Source: a virus. Taken from it: a stretch of DNA of 64,000 nucleotides. Of this stretch, positions 7,313-13,973 are shown piece after piece. Under the pieces are notes generated by a model. That model ran no database searches. It was given only the letters and a program-made list of their open reading frames with translations, and was not told where the DNA came from. How positions within the stretch are numbered: the first letter of the stretch is position 1; every line of letters starts with the position of its first letter. Both the position numbers and the translations under genes were made by a program. The stretch covers positions 1 through 64,000 of the IMG/VR virus record IMGVR_UViG_3300047548_001122, one strand, 5' to 3'.

Positions 7313-7546
7313 TTGATATCGATTGAAGGACTTACAAAGCGACAACAAAAATTACTTCAAATTATTTGGTCAATTGATAGTAAAGAGCAATTGTTTATGT
7401 GGGTAAGGTCTTTAAAACAAAGTGACCGAGAAATGGTTTCTTCTTTGTTGACTGTAATTAGTTTGGAAATCATGGAAGATTTTATCGATGAAGATTTTAC
7501 TGAAGCAAATGAAGTACTAACAAAGTTTAAATTATCGGAAATTTAA
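7313..7546 (+). CDS. hypothetical helical protein (TTG start), 77 aa
   Basis: I choose TTG 7313 because GGAGG lies 5 nt upstream; the longer ATG frame runs inside the upstream gene. All-helical and acidic; no RES-toxin motifs, so it is not an obvious partner of the DUF2384-like protein. Ends directly at the next ATG. Confidence 0.55.
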   Translation: MISIEGLTKRQQKLLQIIWSIDSKEQLFMWVRSLKQSDREMVSSLLTVISLEIMEDFIDEDFTEANEVLTKFKLSEI

Positions 7547-7885
7547 ATGGGAATGTTCGATTACATAAGATTTGATGGTCAGGAGTATCAAACCAAAGAT
7601 ACACCTAATCAACTTCTCGATTATTATGAAATAAGAGGCATGTTTTTGTATGAGGAAACGTATGATGCTAAATGGATCGATGAAAAAGATCATCTATTTG
7701 GTGGATACATGGAAAAATACAATGAAAAATGGGAAAAATGTGAAAATTTTACCGGTGAAATTCGATTTTATCGTCATTTAGACAAAGAATATAAAATTTG
7801 GGAAGAATTTTCTGCATATTTCATCAAAGGTGAACTGAAAAAACTTGTAAAATTTGAAGAAAATGAAGTAAGAGTATTTGTTTGA
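7547..7885 (+). CDS. conserved phage hypothetical, MGMFDYI type, 112 aa
   Basis: The MGMFDYI opening and a following short beta-rich acidic domain are typical of a widespread phage family of unknown function. Starts at the stop of the previous gene. Confidence 0.7.
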   Translation: MGMFDYIRFDGQEYQTKDTPNQLLDYYEIRGMFLYEETYDAKWIDEKDHLFGGYMEKYNEKWEKCENFTGEIRFYRHLDKEYKIWEEFSAYFIKGELKKLVKFEENEVRVFV

Positions 7886-7892
7886 GTGAAAA

Positions 7893-8045
7893 ATGAACAG
7901 GACTGAGCTAAAAATTCGAAATTTTGTCGCAAAAGACTTGCGAACGCCAAAATATTCGCTAAAACGTCAGCGTACAGCGAAGGATTTTGTTCGCTCAGTC
8001 GAAAAAAATCGCGCAAGAAAGGAAATTTTAGAAAAATATGCTTAA
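7893..8045 (+). CDS. basic small protein, 50 aa
   Basis: Highly basic (15 Arg or Lys among 50), helical, so nucleic-acid or ribosome contact is plausible. Its end overlaps the next gene in another frame by 8 nt. The start lacks a strong ribosome site. Confidence 0.45.
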   Translation: MNRTELKIRNFVAKDLRTPKYSLKRQRTAKDFVRSVEKNRARKEILEKYA

Positions 8046-8445
8046 TCGCAATCAAATTCCTAAAGATTACGATGGATTTTACTTTTTGCCGCCCGATAGT
8101 GAAGATGAAGAAGGTTTTATTTTTCATTTTTTTAAATTAAGAGAAGAATTAAGTGATGGTAAGCCTATTGACAACTCAAAAATGGGTGATATGTTTCACG
8201 TTTGTTTTTTTAAACGTGGTGATTCAGGAAAACCTGAATTTGACGATGCTTTTGAGGCAATTTTCATTGATCCCCTCACATATGTTAGTAAAACTTTAAT
8301 GGGTTCGGAAATATACGGATGTTTTTGCCGAAAAACTGATAAATCGGAAGAATGGTTTCAAGATTACCTCACAAGAGTAGTAAAGCCTGTTACAATGTCT
8401 AAAATGATCGATACATTGAAGAGTATCGCCGAATCTAAATCTTAA
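8038..8445 (+). CDS. hypothetical protein, 135 aa
   Basis: AAAGGAAA about 15 nt upstream. Acidic alpha/beta protein with scattered Cys. No conserved motif recognised; the length and coding pattern make it a confident gene. Confidence 0.65.
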   Translation: MLNRNQIPKDYDGFYFLPPDSEDEEGFIFHFFKLREELSDGKPIDNSKMGDMFHVCFFKRGDSGKPEFDDAFEAIFIDPLTYVSKTLMGSEIYGCFCRKTDKSEEWFQDYLTRVVKPVTMSKMIDTLKSIAESKS

Positions 8446-8466
8446 TTACCTGCAAAGGATTATATT

Positions 8467-9300
8467 ATGCCGAATTGGTGCAACAATTCTATCACCGTAA
8501 AAGGTGACGTTAAATCAATTGATGAATTTGAAAATTTTCTAAACGAAAAAAATGGTAAAGAATGGTTTGACTTCATTCTGCCTTGTCCTGAAGAATTGAA
8601 AAACGCCGAAGCTTCTTTCCATAAACCATCAAATCAAGAATTGGTCGAAAAATACGGCCATTCTGATTGGTATACATGGTCGTTAGAAAAATGGGGTTGT
8701 AAATGGAATTGTGATGCTCAAGATTGGGATCGAGATGGGGATACGATTACATTTTGGTTCGATTCGCCTTGGGGTCCTCCAATTAGTCTTTACGAAGAAA
8801 TGGAAGAACATGGTTTTAATGTAGAAGCTTACTACCATGAAGAAGGTATGGCTTTTGTAGGAAAATTTACGACAGAAGATGGTGACGATAATTTCGAATA
8901 TTCTGATTTAGAATCGCTTGATGATATTCCAGAAGATATTGTTGAATATTGGGGTCTCCGTGAAATGATCGAAGATCGTATGAGTGAATGGGAATCTGAT
9001 ATGGATTGGGATTCTTCTGACGAACCCGAAGATTTTACTACAGATACCGCAAAAGATTGGATTAAAGGTCTACTGAAAGATGGTGTAGTTGAAGTGACCT
9101 TTACAAAGACTGATGGTACTGAACGAGTGATGAAATGTACTCTTAAAGATGAAGTGATTTCTGAACATTGGATTCCAAAAGAAACAGAATCACAAAGAAA
9201 ATATTCTGAAGATGCTCTACCCGTTTTTGATGTTGAATCTAAAGGTTGGCGCTCATTCCGTTGGGATTCAATTAAAGAAGTAAATTTTAGTTTGGAGTAA
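8467..9300 (+). CDS. DUF1281-like / WYL_2 (Sm-fold) fusion protein, 277 aa
   Basis: The N-terminus (MPNWCNNSITVKGD) and the WFDFILPCPEEL segment match the Api92/DUF1281 ferredoxin-like family seen in phages and plasmids. The last 80 residues (VEVTFTKTDGTERVMKCTL, then VFDVESKGWRSFRWDSI) match the WYL_2 (former DUF2693) Sm-like barrel of T4-like phages. A very acidic linker joins them. Both domains lack a known activity; the fusion is unusual to me. AAAGGA site upstream; the tRNA island begins 6 nt after the stop. Confidence 0.7.
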   Translation: MPNWCNNSITVKGDVKSIDEFENFLNEKNGKEWFDFILPCPEELKNAEASFHKPSNQELVEKYGHSDWYTWSLEKWGCKWNCDAQDWDRDGDTITFWFDSPWGPPISLYEEMEEHGFNVEAYYHEEGMAFVGKFTTEDGDDNFEYSDLESLDDIPEDIVEYWGLREMIEDRMSEWESDMDWDSSDEPEDFTTDTAKDWIKGLLKDGVVEVTFTKTDGTERVMKCTLKDEVISEHWIPKETESQRKYSEDALPVFDVESKGWRSFRWDSIKEVNFSLE

Positions 9301-9306
9301 AATGTG

Positions 9307-9383
9307 GGGCCGGAAGCTTAAGTGGTATAAGCGTCCGACTCATAATCGGGTGACAGTGAGTTCGAATCTCACCCGGCCCACCA
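9307..9383 (+). tRNA. tRNA-Met(CAT) or Ile2
   Basis: Full cloverleaf: acceptor GGGCCGG/CCGGCCC, anticodon loop CTCATAA, T arm GTGAG-TTCGAAT-CTCAC and encoded CCA. One of three CAT tRNAs; which is elongator and which is lysidine-modified Ile cannot be told by eye. Confidence 0.95.
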
Positions 9384-9441
9384 TTAACAATATGACAACT
9401 AGTTATTGAGGTAATAATGTTGTATTTGCCCAACAAACCGC

Positions 9442-9470
9442 TTGACAAAAAATATTTTTTACTATATACT
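9442..9470 (+). promoter_or_regulatory. sigma70-like promoter with upstream palindrome
   Basis: TTGACA and TATACT, 17-nt spacer. GTTGTATTTGCCCAAC (9419-9434) lies just upstream, an element repeated before other promoters here. Drives the 41-aa gene and possibly the tRNAs. Confidence 0.75.
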
Positions 9471-9516
9471 ACACATATATTAAATTTTGCAGTAAAAGAT
9501 TACTAAATAAAGTACT

Positions 9517-9642
9517 ATGATGAAAAACACTTTTAACCCCGCAATATGTTTAGATAAGGAAATGCCATTTACATGGCAGGCCTCAGTACGCTCTATTAAT
9601 ACAAGCGGACTTGGCTACCACGATAAAGGGGTTTTTGTATAG
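9517..9642 (+). CDS. small hypothetical protein, 41 aa
   Basis: Lies between a promoter and a strong terminator, the only frame in that transcript. ATGs at 9517 and 9520. No motif; GGGGTTTTTGTAT at its end pairs with a complementary run upstream of the terminator. Confidence 0.45.
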   Translation: MMKNTFNPAICLDKEMPFTWQASVRSINTSGLGYHDKGVFV

Positions 9643-9671
9643 ATTATTGATGTAACAAATAAACCATACAA

Positions 9672-9704
9672 AAACCTCAAGATCGAAAGACTTGAGGTTT
9701 TTTT
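9672..9704 (+). terminator. rho-independent terminator
   Basis: Stem AAACCTCAAG/CTTGAGGTTT with a 9-nt loop followed by a run of T. Ends the short transcript from 9442-9470. The 115 nt between it and tRNA-Gln show no convincing gene. Confidence 0.85.
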
Positions 9705-9818
9705 GTTTTATACGCTAATCGCAACGAGGGTGATGCCAGCGTACAATAAAATGGCTAAAAGGGCGGCACTGAGGATGAAAATACCGGCGAGAACGGTTTA
9801 GTAAAATTCAGATTATGT

Positions 9819-9892
9819 TGGGGTGTGGTGAAGTGGTATCACAGCGGATTTTGATTCCGTTATTCTAAGTTCGATTCTTAGCACCCCTGCCA
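9819..9892 (+). tRNA. tRNA-Gln(TTG)
   Basis: Cloverleaf with anticodon loop TTTTGAT, T arm CTAAG-TTCGATT-CTTAG and CCA. Position 1 is T facing T at 72, an open first pair, in keeping with the weak first pair of glutamine tRNAs. Confidence 0.93.
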
Positions 9893-9967
9893 AATAGAAG
9901 AATACTCTTTGAGGTCTTGGTCGTTACCTGCGTAGCAAAAACGGCGGCAGAGTATTCTTCTATTTGG
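9890..9967 (+). repeat. 19-bp inverted repeat, tRNA spacer hairpin A
   Basis: The CCA of tRNA-Gln starts a 19-nt arm (9890-9908) that pairs perfectly with 9949-9967 around a 40-nt loop. It probably guides 3' processing of the tRNA precursor. Confidence 0.85.
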
Positions 9968-9974
9968 GTAAAAT

Positions 9975-10048
9975 CTCGGTGTGGTGTAATGGCAGCACAG
10001 CAGTCTCCAAAACTGTTAGTTGCGGTTCGAGTCCGTACACCGAGGCCA
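9975..10048 (+). tRNA. tRNA-Trp(CCA)
   Basis: Acceptor CTCGGTG/CACCGAG, anticodon loop CTCCAAA, T arm TGCGG-TTCGAGT-CCGTA, encoded CCA. Confidence 0.95.
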
Positions 10049-10153
10049 TGATTATGTTAACCAATAAAAGGAGAATAATCATGGGGCAATGTCAGTTTAT
10101 ATTTTAGTTGTACTGTTTTTGATTTACGTACATAAAAAAATTTAAGGAACTAT

Positions 10154-10396
10154 ATGAAAGACTATACGCCAAAAATTGCAAAAAAAGATTTAGAACATGG
10201 TGCTTATTATAGTGGCAGTTGCCGTAATGCAAACGAAGCACGATGGAATGCGGAGCGTAATGTTTTTGTACATTGGCGTACTAAGTTCAACAATACATTC
10301 TTAGAAGAAATTCGTCATCCAGAAGATGACCAGATGTTTGATGTATTTGTAGTTGAAGAAAAATTGGAAAATCCTACTAAGGAAATTCCCTTTTAA
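10154..10396 (+). CDS. hypothetical protein, 80 aa
   Basis: AAGGAA precedes the start; it lies between tRNA-Trp and tRNA-His. Soluble, with an acidic C-terminal half ending EEKLENPTKEIPF. No family recognised. The 105 nt before it contain only a doubtful 18-codon hydrophobic frame. Confidence 0.65.
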   Translation: MKDYTPKIAKKDLEHGAYYSGSCRNANEARWNAERNVFVHWRTKFNNTFLEEIRHPEDDQMFDVFVVEEKLENPTKEIPF

Positions 10397-10405
10397 GTAA
10401 TCGAT

Positions 10406-10481
10406 GGTGTCTATAGTGTAGTGGTCTGCATAGGGTGCTGTGAACGCCTTGGTATGAGTTCGATCCTCATTAGACACCCCA
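10406..10481 (+). tRNA. tRNA-His(GTG)
   Basis: Shows the histidine signature: an extra G at -1 (10406) opposite C73. Acceptor GTGTCTA/TAGACAC, anticodon loop CTGTGAA, T arm ATGAG-TTCGATC-CTCAT, CCA. Confidence 0.95.
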
Positions 10482-10486
10482 ATTTC

Positions 10487-10561
10487 GCAGCGGTAGCTTA
10501 AAGGTTAAAGCGTCCGTCTCTAAAACGGACAATGTGGGTTCGATTCCCACCCGCCGCACCA
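10487..10561 (+). tRNA. tRNA-Arg(TCT)
   Basis: Anticodon stem TCCGT/ACGGA with loop CTCTAAA, T arm GTGGG-TTCGATT-CCCAC, CCA. One A-C mismatch in the acceptor stem (position 3-70). A second Arg(TCT) lies at 16749. Confidence 0.93.
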
Positions 10562-10665
10562 TTTTTTATAGGAGAGTAACATGGAGAAACTTGTTGCATA
10601 GATTCGACCGCCATAAATTTCTGTTAGTCTTTTTTACTTTTTAAATTAACTAACAGGAGAATAAT

Positions 10666-11091
10666 ATGTGCATAGAATTAAAAATCAAATCTAAACATTT
10701 AAGTTTAGAATCGAAAGTAATTCGTTTTGAAGAACGTAAACTTCAAAAGCAAGTTAAGTGGTTGTATGAAAATGATCCTACAAAAGATTCCGATTCTTAT
10801 TCGGTGATGAGTAAGAGTGATTATTGGAAAACAGTTTGGAAATTAGGGTCATTGACTGACCACAGAAAACGTGTTGTTGGTACCGAAAACAGGGCTACAT
10901 TTTTAGCAAGAGCTTATATTGAAGGTGTTCCTTATAATAAAGTTGAATCTAAACGTAAGGATGAAAAACACTATGAGTTCAATTGTAAAGTTCTTCCTAG
11001 AGTGTTAGATATGGTTAGGAAATATCATCCTGTTTATGAAGTAAGAAAAAATATTACACTTGATGTATTGAAAGACTGGTGTAATATGTAA
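10666..11091 (+). CDS. hypothetical basic protein, 141 aa
   Basis: CAGGAG ribosome site. CTGTTAGT (10621-10628) and ACTAACAG (10649-10656) form a hairpin touching this site and may regulate translation. The protein is basic and helical; no motif recognised. Confidence 0.65.
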   Translation: MCIELKIKSKHLSLESKVIRFEERKLQKQVKWLYENDPTKDSDSYSVMSKSDYWKTVWKLGSLTDHRKRVVGTENRATFLARAYIEGVPYNKVESKRKDEKHYEFNCKVLPRVLDMVRKYHPVYEVRKNITLDVLKDWCNM

Positions 11092-11182
11092 GTGTCTCAC
11101 CCTTGTATACGGTGTATAATAGGACAAGTTGTATACAGTCTACAGACCCCGACTTCGGATCCTCGGTCGAAAAATGAGGATC

Positions 11183-11274
11183 CATATTGAAATACATTGT
11201 ATTCAGTTCGACTCTGATAGTTTCGTGTATTCCGGATATAACACGGAGCATAGCCAACAGTGTGTTTCAATATG
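11183..11274 (+). repeat. 18-bp inverted repeat, tRNA spacer hairpin B
   Basis: Arms 11183-11200 and 11257-11274 pair fully (two G-T pairs), with a 56-nt interior holding a T-loop-like hairpin (CAG-TTCGACT-CTG). The right arm ends at base 1 of tRNA-Val. Shares CATATTGAA/TTCAATATG with hairpins C and D. The ~90 nt upstream, back to 11092, hold two GGATCC copies but no gene. Confidence 0.8.
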
Positions 11275-11348
11275 CATCGTTAGCTCAGCGGTAGAGCAAT
11301 GCCCTTACAAGGCGGAGGTCCGCGGTTCGAACCCGTGACGATGTACCA
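11274..11348 (+). tRNA. tRNA-Val(TAC)
   Basis: Acceptor GCATCGT/ACGATGT (G1-T72 wobble), anticodon loop CTTACAA, T arm CGCGG-TTCGAAC-CCGTG, CCA. Confidence 0.93.
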
Positions 11349-11354
11349 GTTTAA

Positions 11355-11428
11355 CTCGGTATGGTGAAATGGTATCATGCGTGCTTTGGGAGCATGTGGC
11401 GGAAGTTCGATTCTTCCTACCGAGACCA
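11355..11428 (+). tRNA. tRNA-Pro(TGG)
   Basis: Acceptor CTCGGTA/TACCGAG, anticodon loop TTTGGGA, T arm GGAAG-TTCGATT-CTTCC, CCA. Confidence 0.95.
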
Positions 11429-11444
11429 ATTAAAGGAGAGTGAT

Positions 11445-11609
11445 ATGTCTAGGACTTTTCGTAAAGAACGTAAGACGACCAAAAAAGTAAGAGATGGTCA
11501 TAGACAATTTGTTTCTGTTAGTTGTGAACACCATGGAGGTTGTCCATGGTGTGAAAGAAATCGTTTGATTAATCAAAAAAAACTTAATCAAACAAAGTTT
11601 TATGAATAA
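11445..11609 (+). CDS. small basic Cys/His protein, 54 aa
   Basis: AAGGAGAG before the ATG at 11445. Very basic N-terminus, then SCEHHGGCPWCERNR, enough Cys/His for one zinc site. Lies inside the tRNA array, so an RNA-binding role is tempting but unproven. The stop is 1 nt before tRNA-Ala. Confidence 0.6.
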   Translation: MSRTFRKERKTTKKVRDGHRQFVSVSCEHHGGCPWCERNRLINQKKLNQTKFYE

Positions 11610-11610
11610 T

Positions 11611-11690
11611 GGGGATAGGGACTGCTTGGGGTGGTCGCCTCACTTGCAATGAGGATATTCAGTTCGGTTCAAATCCGAATATCTCCACCA
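11611..11690 (+). tRNA. tRNA-Ala(TGC)
   Basis: Acceptor GGGGATA/TATCTCC, anticodon arm CCTCA-CTTGCAA-TGAGG, T arm TTCGG-TTCAAAT-CCGAA, CCA. Confidence 0.94.
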
Positions 11691-11699
11691 TTATACTAT

Positions 11700-11773
11700 G
11701 CTCTCATAGTTAAGTGGTATAACGCATCCTTGGTAAGGATGTATTACAAGTTCGATTCTTGTTGAGAGCACCA
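11700..11773 (+). tRNA. tRNA-Thr(GGT)
   Basis: Acceptor GCTCTCA/TGAGAGC, anticodon arm CATCC-TTGGTAA-GGATG, T arm ACAAG-TTCGATT-CTTGT, CCA. Confidence 0.95.
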
Positions 11774-11774
11774 T

Positions 11775-11850
11775 GCAACTTTAGCTGATGTGGTCATAGC
11801 GGCGGCCTGAAGAGCCGTTGAACCAGGTTCGATTCCTGGAGGTTGCACCA
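11775..11850 (+). tRNA. tRNA-Phe(GAA)
   Basis: Acceptor GCAACTT/AGGTTGC, anticodon loop CTGAAGA, T arm CCAGG-TTCGATT-CCTGG, CCA. One base separates it from tRNA-Thr. Confidence 0.94.
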
Positions 11851-11852
11851 TT

Positions 11853-11926
11853 CCTTCCGTAGCTCAAAGGTAGAGCAATCGATTGATAATCGATAGACAG
11901 TGGATCGTTACCATTCGGAAGGACCA
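11853..11926 (+). tRNA. tRNA-Ile(GAT)
   Basis: Acceptor CCTTCCG/CGGAAGG, anticodon arm ATCGA-TTGATAA-TCGAT, CCA. The T loop reads ATCGTTA instead of TTCRANN, a variant shared with tRNA-Asp here. Confidence 0.92.
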
Positions 11927-11933
11927 AGTTTTT

Positions 11934-12010
11934 GCCCCGGTGACGGAACTGGTATACGTGTTGGTCTTAGAAGCCAAATTTTAGGAGTTCGACTCTCCTC
12001 TGGGGCACCA
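11934..12010 (+). tRNA. tRNA-Leu(TAG), short variable loop
   Basis: Leucine-type D loop, anticodon arm TTGGT-CTTAGAA-GCCAA, T arm AGGAG-TTCGACT-CTCCT, CCA. The variable region is about 5 nt instead of the long class II arm normal for leucine. Confidence 0.9.
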
Positions 12011-12011
12011 T

Positions 12012-12087
12012 CGGTCTTTAGTAAAATGGATGATTACGGCGGGCTACGGACCCGCAGGTGGGAGTTCGATTCTCTCAGGACCGGCCA
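12012..12087 (+). tRNA. tRNA-Arg(ACG)
   Basis: Acceptor CGGTCTT/AGGACCG, anticodon arm GCGGG-CTACGGA-CCCGC, T arm GGGAG-TTCGATT-CTCTC, CCA. ACG would need adenosine-to-inosine editing by the host enzyme. Confidence 0.93.
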
Positions 12088-12184
12088 TATTGAAACACAT
12101 TTTGTATGCTAAACGGCACAGCCGCGGAACTTGAACTCCGTAGATGTGAGGTTCGAGTCCTCACCGAAGTGTGTTTCAATATGG
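12085..12184 (+). repeat. 20-bp hairpin C enclosing a cloverleaf-like RNA
   Basis: Arms 12085-12104 and 12165-12184 pair along all 20 positions. The interior has a D-arm-like hairpin, an anticodon-like arm with an 8-nt loop (GCGGA/TCCGT) and a textbook T arm (GTGAGG-TTCGAGT-CCTCAC). There is no CCA. The arms overlap the CCA of tRNA-Arg and the first two bases of tRNA-Ser. Confidence 0.8.
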
Positions 12185-12272
12185 AAGTGTGGCAGAGCCC
12201 GGTTTAATGCACCTGACTTGAAATCAGACGAACAGAAATGTTCCGTGAGTTCGAATCTCACCGCTTCCGCCA
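12183..12272 (+). tRNA. tRNA-Ser(TGA)
   Basis: Class II tRNA: acceptor GGAAGTG/CGCTTCC, anticodon loop CTTGAAA, variable arm GAACAGAAATGTTC, T arm GTGAG-TTCGAAT-CTCAC, CCA. Confidence 0.95.
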
Positions 12273-12354
12273 TATTGTGTTGCAACTAATCTGAGGGAGT
12301 CCACGTTAGCCTCAGTTAAAATGACAAAAATCGGGGCCAATTAAAGGAAATTAA

Positions 12355-12516
12355 ATGTTAATGTTAGTTTTAAAAATATTTTTATATTGGATTGGATTAG
12401 GTATTTTTATTTCGTCATTGATGTTTAGTTGTTTAATGTTTGCAAAAGTTTGTGAAACTACGGTGAATTGGCTGAGTGGCTTAAGGCAGCGGTTTGCTAA
12501 ACCGTCGAAGGTTTAA
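12355..12516 (+). CDS. candidate membrane protein overlapping tRNA-Ser(GCT), 53 aa
   Basis: AAAGGAAA upstream and one strong hydrophobic span (residues 2-30). Its last 55 nt run through the following tRNA gene, so either the C-terminus is incidental or the two genes share sequence. Confidence 0.45.
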   Translation: MLMLVLKIFLYWIGLGIFISSLMFSCLMFAKVCETTVNWLSGLRQRFAKPSKV

Positions 12517-12551
12517 ATCTTCCATTGGTTCGAATCCAATATTCACCGCCA
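12462..12551 (+). tRNA. tRNA-Ser(GCT)
   Basis: Class II: acceptor GGTGAAT/ATTCACC, anticodon loop TTGCTAA, variable arm GAAGGTTTAAATCTTC, T arm ATTGG-TTCGAAT-CCAAT, CCA. Confidence 0.95.
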
Positions 12552-12567
12552 TAATTTAGGAGTAAAT

Positions 12568-13131
12568 ATGCCAGCAAATTTTTTAGTTAGTGATACACAT
12601 TTCGGGCACGCTGGTGTATGTAAATTCCTGCGTGATGATGGAACAAAACTTAGACCATGGGATAATCCAGATGAGATGGATGAAGAAATGGTTAAGCGTT
12701 GGAATGAAACAGTAAGGCCTAACGATAAAGTTTACCATCTTGGTGATGTTGTGATTAATCGCAAAGCACTTAAAATACTTTCAAGACTGAATGGTGATAA
12801 AGTGCTGATTAAAGGTAATCACGATATCTTTAAACTTGGAGATTATACGGAATATTTTCGTGACATTCGTAGTTATCATGTAATGAATGGAATGATTCTT
12901 AGTCATATTCCTGTACATGAAGAAAGTCTAGCACGATTTGGAACGAATATTCATGGACATCTTCATTACAACAGAGTGAAGAAAGATGGAGTAATTGATC
13001 CGAGGTATTGGTGTGCTTGTGTTGAGCATACTGATTATCGGCCAATTCTTTTTGAAGATGTTATTAAAAGAATTAAGGAACAAGGTGGGACTGTAGGGTT
13101 TAAAAACGGAAACGGTCCCACTGTAGATTAA
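12568..13131 (+). CDS. calcineurin-like metallophosphoesterase, 187 aa
   Basis: All family metal ligands are visible: D9-x-H11, G59-D60, GNHD at 83-86, SH at 112-113 and GHLH at 130-133. The enzyme hydrolyses phosphoester bonds with a two-metal centre; small phage versions are thought to act on nucleotides or RNA ends, but the substrate is unknown. AGGAG site at good spacing. It lies inside the tRNA array and stops 1 nt before tRNA-Cys, so a role in RNA end processing is possible (inference). Confidence 0.88.
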   Translation: MPANFLVSDTHFGHAGVCKFLRDDGTKLRPWDNPDEMDEEMVKRWNETVRPNDKVYHLGDVVINRKALKILSRLNGDKVLIKGNHDIFKLGDYTEYFRDIRSYHVMNGMILSHIPVHEESLARFGTNIHGHLHYNRVKKDGVIDPRYWCACVEHTDYRPILFEDVIKRIKEQGGTVGFKNGNGPTVD

Positions 13132-13132
13132 T

Positions 13133-13210
13133 GGTAAGGTGGCTGAGTGGTCCAAAGCGACAGTCTGCAAAACTGTAAAACCATCGGTTCAAATCCGATC
13201 CTTACCTCCA
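13133..13210 (+). tRNA. tRNA-Cys(GCA)
   Basis: Acceptor GGTAAGG/CCTTACC, anticodon arm ACAGT-CTGCAAA-ACTGT, T arm ATCGG-TTCAAAT-CCGAT, CCA. Confidence 0.95.
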
Positions 13211-13268
13211 TTAACAATTTGACAACAAATGTTATCAGGAAGATAACGTTGTATTTTGGCAACAGTGC

Positions 13269-13296
13269 TTGACAATTGTACTGGTTCCTGTATAAT
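13269..13296 (+). promoter_or_regulatory. early promoter with shared leader
   Basis: TTGACA and TATAAT, 16-nt spacer, TG-extended; leader TGTTGAGTGATTG at 13303. The palindromic element GTTG...CAAC (13248-13263) precedes it. No protein gene follows, so it serves the RNA island. Confidence 0.85.
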
Positions 13297-13358
13297 AGAC
13301 TTTGTTGAGTGATTGATGCAGTACGGAAAGAAACGATGTTGTATAAAAACAACACCGC

Positions 13359-13387
13359 TTGACAAAACGATTAAGTGGTGTTATAAT
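13359..13387 (+). promoter_or_regulatory. sigma70-like promoter for the tRNA/ncRNA region
   Basis: TTGACA and TATAAT, 17-nt spacer, preceded by GTTGTATAAAAACAAC (13338-13353). Second of two tandem promoters. Confidence 0.85.
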
Positions 13388-13542
13388 GTTGTTTCAGTAG
13401 TTGAGTTTCTTTAACAAATTGCGAATTAAAACAGGTGTGAGCGACCTGTCTCTGAATAGAGTTTGACAAGGTTTTGGTGTGGCAAAGACTTCGGCACCAT
13501 GTAACAGTCTGTACCTTGTTAGTTCTAAATTTTTAGTTTTAT
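13388..13542 (+). other. structured leader/spacer before tRNA-Glu
   Basis: No gene. Two hairpins are clear: ACAGGT/ACCTGT (13431-13449) and ACAAGGT/ACCTTGT (13466-13519), the second enclosing further pairing. Likely a processed spacer RNA. Confidence 0.5.
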
Positions 13543-13617
13543 GTTCCGTGGGACGGCTGGTGTGGTCAACTGCCTTTCAAGCAGTGCAGATGGGATCGAA
13601 ACCCATACGGAACTCCA
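13543..13617 (+). tRNA. tRNA-Glu(TTC)
   Basis: Acceptor GTTCCGT/ACGGAAC, anticodon arm ACTGC-CTTTCAA-GCAGT, T arm ATGGG-ATCGAAA-CCCAT (T54 replaced by A), CCA. Confidence 0.94.
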
Positions 13618-13719
13618 TATTGAAGTGTATTCTGAAACCTGTAGAGTCGTACAGCGGAATGCATAGTCAGGGTATAAGCTGGTATCTGGGAGATACGACC
13701 TGAGTATACTTCAATATGG
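13615..13719 (+). repeat. 18-bp inverted repeat, tRNA spacer hairpin D
   Basis: Arm 13615-13632 begins with the CCA of tRNA-Glu and pairs throughout with 13702-13719. The inside contains GTATC-TGGGA-GATAC. Shares CCATATTGAA/TTCAATATGG with hairpins B and C. Confidence 0.82.
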
Positions 13720-13841
13720 TGAAGTAACAAGGTTAGGATTTGGTCATAATTGTGGCTGTGCGCTGAAATAACCTATAATGCGAAACCCGAAAGGGTATCC
13801 TTGTGGCAAGCAGAGAGTTGGCGTGGCGACCAATCACCATA
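13715..13841 (+). ncRNA. structured spacer RNA
   Basis: TATGGTGA pairs with TCACCATA at its ends, GATTTGGTC with GACCAATC just inside, and AACCC-GAAA-GGGT forms a GNRA-type hairpin. The first arm overlaps the right arm of hairpin D, so the two folds may be alternatives. No known family recognised. Confidence 0.5.
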
Positions 13842-13897
13842 ATCATTTTTTTTATAAGGAGACCTGTCATGGATAGTGACAAGAGTGATAAGATTAT

Positions 13898-13973
13898 GGG
13901 GCTATAGTCAAACGGTTAAGACAGCGGACTTTTAATCCGTCAGGTCAGGGTTCGAATCCCTGTGGCCCCACCA
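13898..13973 (+). tRNA. tRNA-Lys(TTT)
   Basis: Acceptor GGGGCTA/TGGCCCC, anticodon arm GCGGA-CTTTTAA-TCCGT, T arm CAGGG-TTCGAAT-CCCTG, CCA. Confidence 0.95.

Noticed and set aside
9700-9800. Minus-strand frame giving a 28-residue highly hydrophobic peptide ending AGITLVAISV
   Set aside because: No ATG, GTG or TTG start after the preceding in-frame stop; no ribosome site on that strand.
10080-10135. 18-codon hydrophobic frame (ATG 10089) before the 80-aa gene
   Set aside because: Too short, poor spacing to the ribosome site, and a competing ATG at 10081 gives a stop after 8 codons.
13862-13910. 12-codon frame after AAGGAGACC running into tRNA-Lys
   Set aside because: Strong ribosome-site look but only 12 codons and it ends within the tRNA; may be a leader yet cannot be supported as a gene.
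13898-13973. tRNA genes or tmRNA as a prophage attachment site
   Set aside because: No integrase, no repeated tRNA 3' end and a T4-like lytic gene set.
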